A DNA stretch of 64,000 nucleotides from Malachius bipustulatus (lineage: Eukaryota > Arthropoda > Insecta > Coleoptera > Melyridae). The notes beneath the pieces are model-generated. The model saw only the letters and a list, made by a program, of their open reading frames with translations. It had not been told where the DNA came from and did not search any database. Below, in pieces: positions 11,340-22,637 of the stretch; positions within the stretch are counted from its first letter, which is position 1; each line of letters begins with the position of its first letter. The translations under genes were made by a program, and so were the position numbers. The stretch covers positions 14,486,014 to 14,550,013 of the forward strand of contig OU342638.1 of the NCBI GenBank assembly GCA_910589415.1, read 5' to 3'.

Positions 11340-13190
11340 AACTTCAGTCATTACTAAAATATGCCATTTCATTCGTCTCTATCCTCAGCCATTCTTCTAG
11401 ACTGTGATAGTGTCTTGCCGGCGAATTGTGTGATTAGATCTGTATATCTGGTTGGTTGTCTTCCGCGACTTATTTTCGCTTGAACCATGCCTTCCTCTCT
11501 CAATCTTTCGAGTCCGTTTCTTCTGACAACATGGCCGAAAAACTTGGTGATATTTTCTGCTACTATCTATCTATGGTGTGTAATATTTTCTTTATTTGGA
11601 TCTGCTAGAAGATTGTAACGGAATTTTCTGTTAGGTAGAGGTGATTTCCCAGGGATGGATGTCTACCCCTTTGTACCCGCGACAAGTCAATTAAACATTA
11701 CAAATCTTTATTTACAAGTATTCTATTTACACGTATCTATATTTGTCTTGCTAATACTGATAACCACTGTATCCTATGGGCCGACTATCGTCCTCCACAA
11801 TCGATCCGATTGGCCGTAGGTAGCCGCGTCGAGGCGTGTGCTAAGCCTATCGGTTGTGCTGTGCTGCCGCCGTCAATCAATTCGCGGCCAACTTTACAGC
11901 GCCAGTGATCTGCTCGCCGTCGCACCGTGCGTGTCGATCACCGCAGTCTCCGGAATACGCGCCGGGAAGATATCCGGGAGGGTATTCTCCGACGGCGGGG
12001 CTACCTGAAACAAAGTCCGTTCCCGATGCCTCAATATGACCTCGGGACGGCTGTTACTGAATCCGGCCCTCAATACAGGCCGGATAGGGACTGAAGAGAT
12101 CAGTCGGTACTTCAGTGCAGCGCCGACTGATTCCCTATACTGAATCGGTTGCCGTCCAGAGTTCACTCCACTCTGGTCGGTCTGCCGATGCCCGGTTACA
12201 GTTAGGTTCGACTCATTTCATCGACCTACTGTAGCCGGCTATGTAAATGGGACAGGGTGCACTCAATACATGCCCCCGGTGATCTCCGAGCTCAATTCAC
12301 AGGGAGAGAGAGTTGTTCTCGAGTCAGTACCTCGGATCCTCTGGTCAGTCCTTCAGTTGGCACTCTTTATATAGCCGGTGCTGGTGGAGATAACCTGCTA
12401 ATCACTATCGTAAAAACTGTATCACTCCTGATAAACCCCTCAAATAATGCAAATAAATAATAATTACCAACGAAAGTCTTGGATTTCGTTACAAGATTGA
12501 CAGATTCGTTCTCTTCTCCATCCAGGATACTCTCAGCATTCGGCGCCAGCAACACATTTCAAAGGCCTCTATTTTCTTTCTGTCTGTTTCACTATCCAGC
12601 ATTTAGATCCGTAAAGGAAGAAAGGGAACACCCGACTTTTAATTCGTCTAATTTTAATGTCATGGCTTGCTTAGCCAATGAGACTTTTCTACTTTATTTC
12701 GCCACTGTACGTGTTGACCGTTTCGATATTGTAGATTATCTCCGTTTTTGATATTTTCTTATTCTGTCGGTCAACTATCATTACTTTGATTTTCTGTTTG
12801 TTAACTTGCAAACCAACTAAGATGCTTTTTGCTTCTACTAGTTGGATGAGCTCCCTCGGTTCTTCTTCAGAAGCGGCGATGAGGGTGGTATCATCAGCGT
12901 ACTGCGGGTTATTAATTTTTTACCGTTGATGATTATTCCCCTTTCCCATTTCTCCAGGGAGTTCGTCATGATCCATTCGTCGTAAATATTAAAAAGCATT
13001 GGACTTAATATGCAGCCTTGTCTAACACCCTTACTGAGATGGAAGCGCTCTGTAAGTTGGCCTTCGACTCTGACCTGACCGTTATTACTATCTTATAGGT
13101 TTTTTATTAAAGATATCAAGTGACGAAGTATCAGAACGCTCCATAGCTTCTGACAATGCACGAAGTCAAACGCTTGGTAGGTATAAATAG
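11340..13190 (-). mobile_element. LINE reverse transcriptase (RTE-like endonuclease-RT family), split by solo LTR S2
   Basis: The minus strand shows AFDFVHCQKLWSVL and NNGQVRVEGQLTERFHLSKG, then VRQGCILSPMLFNIYDEWIM, the RT active-site YADD region, and VNKQKIKVMIVDRQNKK (13190-12500). After the solo LTR it continues with ITKFFGHVVRRNGLERL, ISRGRQPTRYTDLI and FAGKTLSQSRRMAEDRDEWH (11590-11360), the C-terminus of this family. Frameshifts are frequent. Removing S2 and one copy of the 4-bp duplication restores continuity of the element. Confidence 0.75.
11614..12493 (-). mobile_element. Solo LTR S2 inserted in the LINE
   Basis: 880 bp on the minus strand, with the same family and ends as S1 and S3. 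It is flanked by a perfect 4-bp duplication AGAT (11610-11613 and 12494-12497). The TATA box, GC-rich middle and AATAAAG-like signal are all present in reverse. A 4-bp duplication fits a Ty3/gypsy-type integrase. Confidence 0.9.
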
Positions 13191-13445
13191 TCGATGTACC
13201 ATAAATAGGTTGGTATTTTGAATTCTCTGACTCTCTGACTCTTCTGACTTTTTTACTTTCTATTAATACAGGTAATAAATTGAGGAAAATTCTCAACAAA
13301 GGACTCAGCAAAATCCTTATGCAAATTGGCTTTCGATTAAACATGTTGCTACCGGACCGGCGATAGCAAATTTCAAAGCATCTTTTTATAGCGCAACGTT
13401 CTTCTCAAAAAAGGTCAGATAGCCGGAGAATTGATAATGAGTCCC

Positions 13446-13453
13446 TATAAAAG
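13446..13453 (+). promoter_or_regulatory. TATA box of LTR R
   Basis: TATAAAAG in the context CCCTATAAAAGCCGTCGG, about 100 bp from the LTR start and upstream of the repeat array. Confidence 0.5.
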
Positions 13454-13781
13454 CCGTCGGATTATTTTTGAAAATTAACTTGAAAATTCGACTTCACCGA
13501 GTGCGCCTCGTGGAGAAGAACGCTCTGACCGCCATGTATTTCGCCAGTCGTGACTTGTAAAATATAAAGTAAAATGAGAAGAAGTTTTGTGTCCCGACCG
13601 AGAGCCACCGTATTCGACCATCATAATGTAGGTGCCATTTAATTCAATTCCGCATTTATTTACTTGGTACTGTCGTCGTCATTGTCATCCATCATCCCTC
13701 ATCTCCCCTGTTTTTCATTACCCCCCACCCGCACTCTCGTTATAGCTCACTACTGCGAACAAGGTAAGGTTGCGTTCTCAG

Positions 13782-14150
13782 GACATCGTTACAGGCTTGG
13801 CTTTGGACAGGGGTAATTACGTCTCGGGGCACAACCGGTCCGGCGTACGCGGAGTGGCACTAGCAAGCAGTCCCCCGTCCCCGTCTACGATTTCAGGCTC
13901 GGCTTTGGTCGGGGAAAATCGCGGGACGAGGACGAGACTAGCAAAATACCCTCTCGCCCCTCACTGCTCACACAGGTCGTTCTCTGGAGGCGTCGTTTCA
14001 GGCCTGTCTTTGGTCAGGGGTCGCGACGACTTGAGATAAGACTTGGGAGTGCGCAGAAGGGCCACCCATTACAGCCCCACCGCCGTTAGGTAACAAAGGC
14101 CTCGCTCCCAATCCCGATTTCAGGCTTGGCTTCGGTAAGGGGAAATCGTA
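13782..14150 (+). repeat. Four-copy hairpin repeat array in LTR R
   Basis: A core near CAGGCTTGGCTTTGGTCAGG starts at 13792, 13894, 13999 and 14121 (spacings 102, 107 and 122). Each core is flanked by complementary arms. The outer stems are CGATTTC with GAAAATCG (copy 2), CGTCG with CGACG (copy 3), and CGATTTC with GAAATCG (copy 4); copy 1 has a weaker GAC/CGT..ACG/GTC arrangement. The inner stems are CTTG/CAGG, CTCG/CGGG, CCTG/CAGG and CTTG/TAAG. Pairing is kept while bases change, which points to selection for structure. Confidence 0.65.
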
Positions 14151-14818
14151 GGTTGCGTGCGGTGCCTGGTACCGGTCGAGTATCAGCCCTTACCTGAAGT
14201 CCTAAAACCACGTACTCGTAACCGCCGCACCTCCCGTCCCACCGCGCCGATCAAGACGACGCGGCCCCGAATGGCCTCACCACGCCGTCGAAGTAAGATT
14301 TGTGTTATCCGCTGGTCTTAAACTCTCCATCGCTCATAGCCAACCACTCTCACCCGTTTAACGTTTTGCTCTGCCCGTGCGACAGTGTCTTTCTAGGTAC
14401 CTGTCACCCCATGTAACAATAAATTGTCATTTGGTTTAATAGTTTATTGTCATTCTTGCTCGCCTGCTGCGTCAGGCCGCTTTCTGTCTCAATTAACAAG
14501 TCTGTTAATAAATCACTGTTATTATTATTTGACCGCGTTTATAATTTCACCGCTCCTTGGAACCGTTTCTACTCGCCTACAACTTAGCTCCGCGGAAGTG
14601 TCATTTGCATCGGGGAGCGCTTAAAGCCCGCTTTACCGAGTACTCAATTTTGCGATAACCTCATCTGACCCCTGGCATATTCCGTGTCTCCATTGAGCTG
14701 CCCTGGGACAAGGGCACGACAACCGTGCCAATCAACATGACACGAGTAACTGGGAAACAATAAACCTGCGAGTGTATAATGTAGTTTTTCCACGGGGAGT
14801 AAACCCCCAACAAAAATC

Positions 14819-14829
14819 TGGCGCCCGAG
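14819..14829 (+). other. Primer binding site of LTR R
   Basis: TGGCGCCCGAG, the same as after LTRs P and Q, six bases after the inferred LTR end. Confidence 0.6.
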
Positions 14830-15499
14830 GAAACCGTCTGTGTAGGAGTTCCGACCGCCCAGTGAAATAGCGTCACAATGGAAAAAATTAAGTATCTGGA
14901 GTGCTTCAGAGGCAAGTGTTGGGGACTTTTTCATTTAATTTATTTAATTATATTGTCACTTGGATTAATAAGCATTCATAAACTGTTTGCAATAATTAAA
15001 TACCTACGTTAAAAATAAAAAATAAATCGACGAGTAAGACAGAGACGACTAATTACATCATCTAAGATATGGAAGAAAACGCAATAATTAGTATTGATTA
15101 ATTAAACTTGTTTTACAATTTATATTCGAATTATAAAAATATACCTACGTAATACCTGTAACGATAAATGTCGAATTATTGATAAATGACATAATATTTA
15201 TTCCAGTTATATAAAAAATACCTAATAAACCTACAAAAAAATTATTATTTTAGTTTCAATAGTAAAGAAGACATCGCTAAAATAGGAAATCCCGATTTGT
15301 CAGTTTGCTATGGATATTGTAGTAAGGGCTGACTTTTTCAAAAAACCTATTCCATATTCTTCATAAGCATGAAATTCCGCAAATGTTCTTCCATTTAACC
15401 GACCTCGTATCTCTAACGGTTTCCAGATTGTCAACTTGTAGTTATCTCAAATAGAGAGACTCTATCGACTTCTTTGTGAGTCCCATTGTCAATCTGACT

Positions 15500-16978
15500 C
15501 ACGGTGTAAGTCAGTTTTCTGAAGTAAGACTTCATCAGTTTATAAGAACTGTTTCAAGGAATAAAAATGCCCATAAACATATTATGTCCGGGAAAGCACC
15601 GAAAAAAGATACTGTTGAAAAAACATTTCTAGTTTTCTGCGCGTAACTTGGACTTGGACTCAATATTTTAATTTTATACCAAGAGGTTTCTTTATTTTAA
15701 TTTAGCACACAAAAAAAAACAAAAATACGGGTGAAAAAAATCATATATGAGCCTTTTTTCACTCAACAACTTCTACGCTCATGGACTTACAAAACCTTTC
15801 TTATCAGCGTTAGATTCCGTGGTATTACCTTACAAAAAAGGGGTATTTATGAATATTCGAAATTCCCCAGAGTTTTTGACCAAATGGAGTCTAAACTTCA
15901 TCATACCACAAAAATGAGCTCATTTTTTCGATATTGATTATTGTTATTTTTGGATATAGAATAATAATTTGAAGAATCTATGATTTTATACAGGGTGTTC
16001 TACAAGCTCTATGACAAACTTTGACAGATGGTAGGTTGCTTGATTTTAAACATATTTGTTTTAATAAACATGGGTCCGATTCGTTTTTGTTTAGAAGTTA
16101 CAAGCATTTAAAAAATCGTAATTTTTCAAGTTCAAGGCCCTGTAAAAGGAAAACGGTTCAAGATAGAGAAAAACGGCTTACATGTCCCTATTTTAACTTT
16201 TCATGTACTATCCAATGATGTAGATGAAATGTTTATACAGGGTGATAAAAAATTTGAAAAAATCTGAGATTTCTCCACATTTAAAAAAATCAAAGAAAGT
16301 ACAAATGTTTCTATACCATAGAATAGTACATGAAAAAGTAAAATAGGGACATGTAAACCGTTTTCCTTTTACAGGGCCTTGAACTTGAAAAATTACGATT
16401 TTTTAAATGCTTGTAACTTCTAAACAAAAACGAATCGGACCCATGTTTATTAAAAAAAATATGTTTAAAATCAAGCAACCTACCATCTGTCAAAGTTTGT
16501 CATAGAGCTTGTAGAGCACCCTGTATAGCCAAATAAATGGTGTATGAGGAAGTTTAGACTTAATTTACTTAAAAACTATGGGAACTTTCGAATATTCAAA
16601 GTGTACCTTCTTTATAAGAAAACTCCAGAGAATCCAACGCTGATACATAACTAAAGTCTTTTAAATACATGGGCGTAGAAGTTTTTGAATGAAAAAGGGG
16701 TTTTATATCTTGTATCTACGCCACTGATGATTTTTTTTACCTGTGTTTTCCTTAGTCTTGTTAGCTCTAAATTATAAAAAACAACCTCGTGGTATTAGGT
16801 ACATTAAAATATTGAAAAATTCTCAAGATATGCGGCGAACACTAAGTTTTTTTAACACCCTGTATCTTTTTTTCTAAGGTTTTAGGAAATACATCATATG
16901 TTTATGGGAACTTTCATTCCTTAAAACAAGTCCACTATAAACTGGTGAAGTCCTGCTACAAAAAACCGACTCGCCCTG
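15500..16978. mobile_element. Large foldback element FB-2 (~1.5 kb imperfect palindrome)
   Basis: The whole segment folds around about 16240. Inner arms 15993-16214 and 16318-16540 are nearly identical in inverted orientation (from CAGGGTGTTCTACAAGCTC through GGTAGGTTGCTTGATTTTAA to CCTGTAAAAGGAAAACGG), apart from one ~25-bp insertion on the left. Outer arms continue more weakly: CAGCGTTAGATTCC pairs at 15800 and 16640, and GACTTCATCAGTTTATA pairs at 15526 and 16950. TACAGGGTG-type motifs recur at the ends and at the inner-arm borders, where they are flanked by TA. It has no coding capacity. Short open frames here are mirror images of each other. Confidence 0.8.
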
Positions 16979-17989
16979 TATACAGGAAGTTTCAACAGTT
17001 GTAAAAACAAACAATTGTCCAATGATTTATATTTTCATTTAAACTTTAAAAAAAATTAGAGAGTCTTAAACATCGGAAAAAAGTAGCTGACCTGAGCCAT
17101 TTTTACGAATACATTTTTTATGAAAAGAGTTCAAAAGATGAGGATCGTTTGATTCCACCTAGGACAAGGCAGAGAAGGAATATACATCGAGCCTCAATAG
17201 CTCACCCATATCAAGCTCGTTACATCTCACACCACCTTAATTTAGACCTCTTTCATTTATGGAACCGCATCCCTTTAGAATAGCGTTCCAAGGGGAGTGT
17301 GAGAAAGCACAATGAGCCACCTGAGGCACCAGTGCAGCTGACTTGTTCTGCCCTCCCAAGAATCCATAATCCAGAAAGGGAGTGATTCCTGAAGAATACA
17401 GCCTGCAACGATTCAAACTGAACGGGAATCGATATCTCCGCTCATGCACCACTCGGCACCAGAACGTCTGAGGGATTCTCCTGCAATGCATGTGCATTTA
17501 CAATAAAAAAAATCAGCAATTTTATAATTCTATTTGTTGATATCTTTGCCATTTCAATAATTACGTAGAGTTTTTACCAGAATTAACTAGATCATATATA
17601 ATTTCTTCAGAATCTTCTTAGTTGTTGATATCAAGAAGAAAATCAAGTAGTGGATTATCCTTACGTAGAGTTTGTTTTATAAAAGTTTTTAGAAAATACC
17701 TCAACGACACCTGCACATGTGTAGCGATCCTACGATAATAAATCTGGATCGTTCAGTTTGAAAAAAAATAATTAGCAAGCGAAAAAAAATACACTGCACC
17801 ATTGAAAGGTGATTTTACAAAGTAAGAATTGAGGACATAAATTTTATATTGCATCAATCGGCTTGGCATCGCATTGGCTGATCTTATGAGGTATTCGTAC
17901 CTATGGTGGGAAGCAGGTACTCACCGCAAGCGACTATTTACCATCAAGAGCTCACTGAAACTCCTACTCAAACCTGCTGAACCTTTTTA
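16979..17989. other. No recognised gene
   Basis: AT-rich sequence with a short GC-richer block at 17237-17500. That block is open on the minus strand for 86 codons (with VHERRYRFPFSLNRCRLY), but I cannot assign it to a family. It may be a decayed retroelement piece. Confidence 0.3.
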
Positions 17990-18660
17990 TAAATGTCACA
18001 AAGTCTTTCCGTGAGAGGAGTTCCATTTCTTACTCTTTTAATGCATACAACCCGAAGAAATTGAGTATCCTGCTACTTTGTACCTCGCACACACCTTGTG
18101 GTAGGAGCCCTCGTCTCAATTATATCCCCCCCCCCCTCCTCCATAATCTGAAGGCGCCTATTCAGCCAGTTCTGACTATTGTGACCGGTGATCAGCCTAA
18201 CTATAGTATAGTTTGCACCCTGGTGTTGCCTCCCAATGTTTCTATAAATCTTTTTGGGTCCACTCAATAACAGCTTTGATTAGAAGGTTAGAAAATGCTG
18301 TGTAGTCCTTAGGTTACTCGGTATTCCTTAATGAGCAGGGATCCATACTATCACCGCCGTTTTCTTGGTAGCCAGCCTCTGCAGCGCCTTGGCACATTTC
18401 TGGATCAGGGGGGAGGTCTGACTATTGCTCAATACATAAATTGCCTGCTTTGAGAGTGGCTGCTTATAGAATAGCGTTTATATCTGCTTGGAAGACTATA
18501 TTGTGGTTGACTCCAGATGAAAGGACCTCCTCAGTAGTTCTGGTCTTGCCAAGCAGAGTCTCTCTTCAATGTAACCATTCTCATCGTTGACTGTGAAACA
18601 AATTCCTTCTCCTGGTTCGAAATTTACGATTTTTTTTTCAAATATTCCCTTCTAACGGAG
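17990..18660 (-). pseudogene. LINE RNase H remnant
   Basis: Minus-strand fragments in several frames include IVFQADINAI (the RNase H motif area), AVIEWTQKDL and LITGHNSQNWLNRR, which fits the end of an R1-like LINE RNase H domain. Stops and frameshifts are dense. Assignment rests on these short matches only. Confidence 0.4.
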
Positions 18661-19029
18661 AACCTTAATGTTTGACATCGCCTCCATTCTTTAAGAAATG
18701 AAAAGTGCCAGAATTACATTCAGGGAGACTGGCGGGGTGGCTCTCATTTCCCTGGTTATGGATAGACTGGCGAACCATTGTAGCTTGGTCAACCTATTTG
18801 TCAATGATATTTCTGTGGAGCTATTTCGACAGACTGCCAAACCTTCGCTGATTTTCGATCTGATGATGGCCGCATGTAACCAGTGCATTACATATGATTT
18901 CAATCCCCGAAATTTACATAATATATGGTCTTTCGTAACTGTTGGATGTCACACTTTTTGTGACTATTCTGACAATCTGCGGCTTCCAGGTCAATTTCTC
19001 GTCAATCATCACTCCTACTATTTATTTTT

Positions 19030-19720
19030 ATATTTTTTAAATATATGACCTCCCTGGTCAACGTACAGATTTATCCCAACGGCGTTTCCAGTTGTTAAAA
19101 CAGTCCTGGTGTGCTTCTCTTGTAATGTCCTTCATCGCATTTGCCCTAATCTCGGTAATCGTTTCAAATATTTTTCCTTTCAAGGGTCTTTTTGAGTTTG
19201 GGTAACAAAAAAAGTCACAAGTCAGGTGAGTAGGGACGATGGGGAAGAACAGTGGTCGAATTTTTAGACAAAAACTTACCATGGCTGATGACCGTGGTTC
19301 ATGACATCCCTCAAACGTTTCAAAACTTCATTGTAGTAAGTCTGATTCACTACAGCCTTGGGGGAGGTGTCTACTGGTAGTGAACAACAACCTTATCATA
19401 AAAAAGTCTGTATCACCTTGACATTTAACTTGGCGAGCTTTGTTTGGATCTGGGGGACGGTTCATCCACCTACTGAGACGAGTGGACCTTAATTTCAATG
19501 TCAGTATCATCTCACCTGTGATGATCCTTGACAAAAAAAATTTATCTTCTTCTGAACGATCAAGCAGTTCCCGACAAACCCGGGACATGGTTGCCTTTTT
19601 TCCGTCATTAGGTGTGGCACAAATTTCGCAGCAATCCACAATCTTCAATTTTTCGGTAAAAGTCTCGTGACAAAATCTAACAGGTAATTCACAAAATCTC
19701 TCCATTAAAAATCACTTATT
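19030..19720 (-). pseudogene. Mariner-type transposase remnant with internal deletion
   Basis: The minus strand from 19705 reads MERFCELPVRFC, RIITGEMILTLK, RWMNRPPDPNKARQVK, GDTDFFMIRLL and LKRLRDVMN in shifting frames, then THLTCDFFCYPNSKRPLKGK, FETITEIRANAMKDI and QDCFNNWKRRWDKSV. This is the order of a mariner transposase catalytic domain, with the residues around the second and third Asp still visible. A stretch of the middle is missing and several frameshifts are present, so it is not functional. Confidence 0.7.
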
Positions 19721-20156
19721 TAAGAGGATATCAATCTAAAATAGAAATCCAAGCGGATTTCTTTGAAAGCAACTGTGGCAACAATTCAAGCAGTTCGCGT
19801 ATTATCTGAAGAGACTGCGTATTTATCAGGTATCAGTGACAGGTATCAGTTTTCAGCATTTCTAGCATGAAACATGTCGGATTGATAGGCCTGAAATAGT
19901 TAGCTAGCCTGTATAGTTCTGTTCAAGTATGAAGACCACATTTTCTGTTTCCATGCCTAAGGGAGGACCAATTACTCTGATGTTAGGAAGAATCGTGTCC
20001 AGACCCATTCAAAGTCAAGTTGTAAACATTCCAGCGTGTCCTGTTGCTTTTTATGAGCGGAACTCCTTATAGTTATCCATCATACTATTACGACCTCGTC
20101 ATGAACCTCTTCGGCTAGTCGTCAGTGTGACTGGTTCAACCTATTCTTCTGGGTAG

Positions 20157-21195
20157 ATTTATTTATTTATTTATTTATTCAATACTTCATCATACAGCCA
20201 AAAAGGCTAGTTACAGATGAGAAAAATATGCACAGAGTATAGATACAATACAAAAAAGTACAATATAAAAAATATAAACACAATGACGAAAAAAATACAT
20301 AACTAATAAAACGACAGTCAGAGATAAACGCACCGTAACCACAAATATAACTATTTCACAGACCATTGGTTCAATATCATATTCTTAATCGTGTCAAATT
20401 TTGCACACCAAACATCACAGTCCTGCAGCAGAGTGTTATACAATCTACACATATTATCAATAGGAGACCCCAGCAAAACATTGGTTCCCTCGGTGTGTCA
20501 CAGTAAAATGTGCAAGACTGCCTAGAGTTGGATCGCGGAACCAAAAAATTCAATTTTTCAAGCAGGAAACTGCAGTCAATGGTCGAATACATCAAATCAA
20601 ACAAAAACTTAATAATGGCAACATGTCGTCTAGTCTGCAATGAAGCTACACCGAATCTCCGGAGCAGCAGTGACTCGTCAATACCGCTTTCCGGGTAAGT
20701 TACGTCAGTACGGTATGATCTGTACTTCAAAAATTTCCTTTGAATAGATTCCATAAGATTAATCTTGCACTTACGGTGCGGATCCCATATAATGGCACAA
20801 TATTCCATTTATTTGGATCTAACAAATGAATTAAACAGAATTTCGATGGACAAGTCCTTAAAATGTCTGCCATTCCTGAAAATTAAACCCAAGCTTCTTG
20901 AACCCTCCCAGGTAATGCTGTCAACATGGAGACCGAAATTAAAATCCCTGTCAAAGGTGACACCCAGATCCTTTATGAAATCAACTCTTGGAATAACATT
21001 CCGCATTGAAATTATAATCGTGCATGAAGCTATTTCTCCTCTTACATATCGTCAAAATCTTGCACTTCGGTATATTAACAGTGAGTCTATTTCTACAGCA
21101 CCCAGTCAGCTACCGCATTAATATCAGATTGTAATCTGTGGCAGTCATCCTCACCATCGAAACAGTTTCAAATCATCTGCAAATAGCAGACAATT
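20157..21195 (-). mobile_element. LINE 3' fragment (Jockey-like RT end) with (TTTA)n tail
   Basis: The minus strand begins at the RT catalytic box LLFADDLKLFR (21158-21190). It goes on with RVDFIKDLGVTFDRDFNFGL, GLIFRNGRHFKDL, MEYCAIIWDPHRKCKINLM, ESIQRKFLKYRSYR and LLRRFGVASLQTRR. The 3' end is a TTTA microsatellite at 20157-20179, typical of a LINE tail, so the 3' end is intact and the copy is 5'-truncated. Frameshifts near 20808 and 21010 break it. Confidence 0.75.
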
Positions 21196-21229
21196 ACAAC
21201 TTAGGTAAGAAGGAAGATCGTTCACAAAC

Positions 21230-21769
21230 AGCAAAAAACGATTTGATTCCTTTCAGGGAAGTGAACTCTGAGAAGATACTTTACATCCTTTTTCGTTTCC
21301 GCCGAAGTTGGAAGCCCAGAACGAATAATTACAGATGCTGGAAAAGCATTCACCTCAAATGCTTTCAAACATTCTGTCGACTTAATAACCAGAGCAAACG
21401 ACCAAGCCGAAAGAGTGAACAAAACTATAACTATTCTAGAGGCCCTACCACAGACAACGAAACTGACTGATGGGATACCAAAATAGCTCAAATACTACAG
21501 GAAATAAACAGTATGAAACACAGAATAACTAAACACTCGCCAGCAGAATTATTGTTAGGTTATTACCCTTAAACCGACAGCGATGAATATCACATGACCA
21601 AAGTGAAGACAATATTTTGAACGTGACGAAAGTCCGACGTCACACATTCAAACGTCTAGAAACGAACCGAATCAGTCAAAATCTGAACTTCAATAAAAAG
21701 TTCCGCCCAAGTTTTTCACGATCGGAGATTTAGTGCTCATAAAGGTTACAAGTTTTCCTGCAAACAACG
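21230..21769 (+). pseudogene. Ty3/gypsy integrase remnant abutting LTR Q
   Basis: The plus strand reads RIITDAGKAFTSNAFK, then NDQAERVNKTITILEAL, LEALPQTTKL and FTIGDLVLIKVTSFPANN in broken frames. This matches the catalytic core and C-terminal part of an LTR-retrotransposon integrase. The sequence runs straight into the TGT start of LTR Q at 21770. It therefore looks like the 3' internal end of an element whose 3' LTR is Q. Confidence 0.55.
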
Positions 21770-22198
21770 TGTAACGAAGTCGCGTATTTTCGACTTCGTT
21801 TTTCATTATATAACATTCAGGAAATTTAAATTCAATCAAAATACAATAGTTAATTCTCAAAGTCATATTATTCAAATCAAGTTTCATGAAATAGTCTATT
21901 TTCCATCTTCATTTTCATAGTAGGTACCAATCATGAAAATGTAATTTTTATGAAAAGCCGAAGAGTAATTATTATAATTTTAATAAATAGCATAAATCCA
22001 CGAACCGGCGTCACGAATTTTATTTTCATGAAAGTTTTGACATTTTTAATACACGGAGTTGAAATTTATTGCCAACTGAATCGGTGCAGTTAGCGACCGT
22101 TTTCGTGTAGCCTTTCCGGAATAATCAAACGAACGGTACGGAAAAAGTGGCGTGCCCGTTTTTGCTTTTCGATAGCGGGTACAAACAGATAGGAAGGG

Positions 22199-22206
22199 TA
22201 TAAATA
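22199..22206 (+). promoter_or_regulatory. TATA box of LTR Q
   Basis: TATAAATA in the context AAGGGTATAAATATGGG, about 430 bp after the LTR start, as in LTR P. Confidence 0.5.
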
Positions 22207-22637
22207 TGGGTGTATGGATTGCTAGCGTCCTCTTTCATTTTTCCGTCGCTGCCTGCGTGAGTAATTAGTTGATGTGGTAAAATAGAAGTTTCCGACCGAC
22301 GCTTCCGGTAGAAACCGTCTAACGAGCCGTACCGACGAGAATAATAGAAAGTCCAAAGTCCCGAAGTTTGCAAAGTCGCGATATTAGAGTCAGTTTGCCT
22401 AAGTTAATTTTTTTGAGTTTTTGCCGCCACGTACTTGTGCTAACCAGTTCCATACGCCCTCGATACCCAGATATAAGGTAGGTGTTTTGATTTAAACTTT
22501 ATTCATTTCTGGTACCGCCGATTCAACCCTGTCTATACATCCCGACCAATAACTGCCCCGATACACACCAAGTCAATTCCCCCATATTCTCCGAAGGCCA
22601 TATAGCAGCGGGGTCACTAACATCTCTAGCTGTAGGG

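Larger units (their letters stand above)
13344..14812 (+). mobile_element. Long LTR 'R' with hairpin array
   Basis: The LTR starts TGT at 13344 followed by a hairpin (TTGCTA..TAGCAA with CCGG..CCGG inside). It has a TATA box at 13446, an array of four hairpin repeats (13782-14150), and a 3' section matching LTRs P and Q (CATCTGACCCCTGGC, TCCATTGAGCTGCC, GGGAGTAAACCC). It ends in CAACA six bases before the primer binding site. Downstream, only about 100 bp of the internal region is visible, so the element is truncated or the rest has decayed. Confidence 0.65.

Noticed and set aside
9150..12460. Open frames of 60-103 codons within the solo LTRs on both strands (also at 42954-43724)
   Set aside because: The same peptides recur in all three LTR copies because the DNA is repeated. 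They lack a consistent start, do not match a protein family, and are explained as LTR sequence.
16021..16493. Two near-identical small proteins beginning MTDGRLLDFKHI on opposite strands
   Set aside because: They are mirror images produced by the inverted repeat FB-2, not genes.
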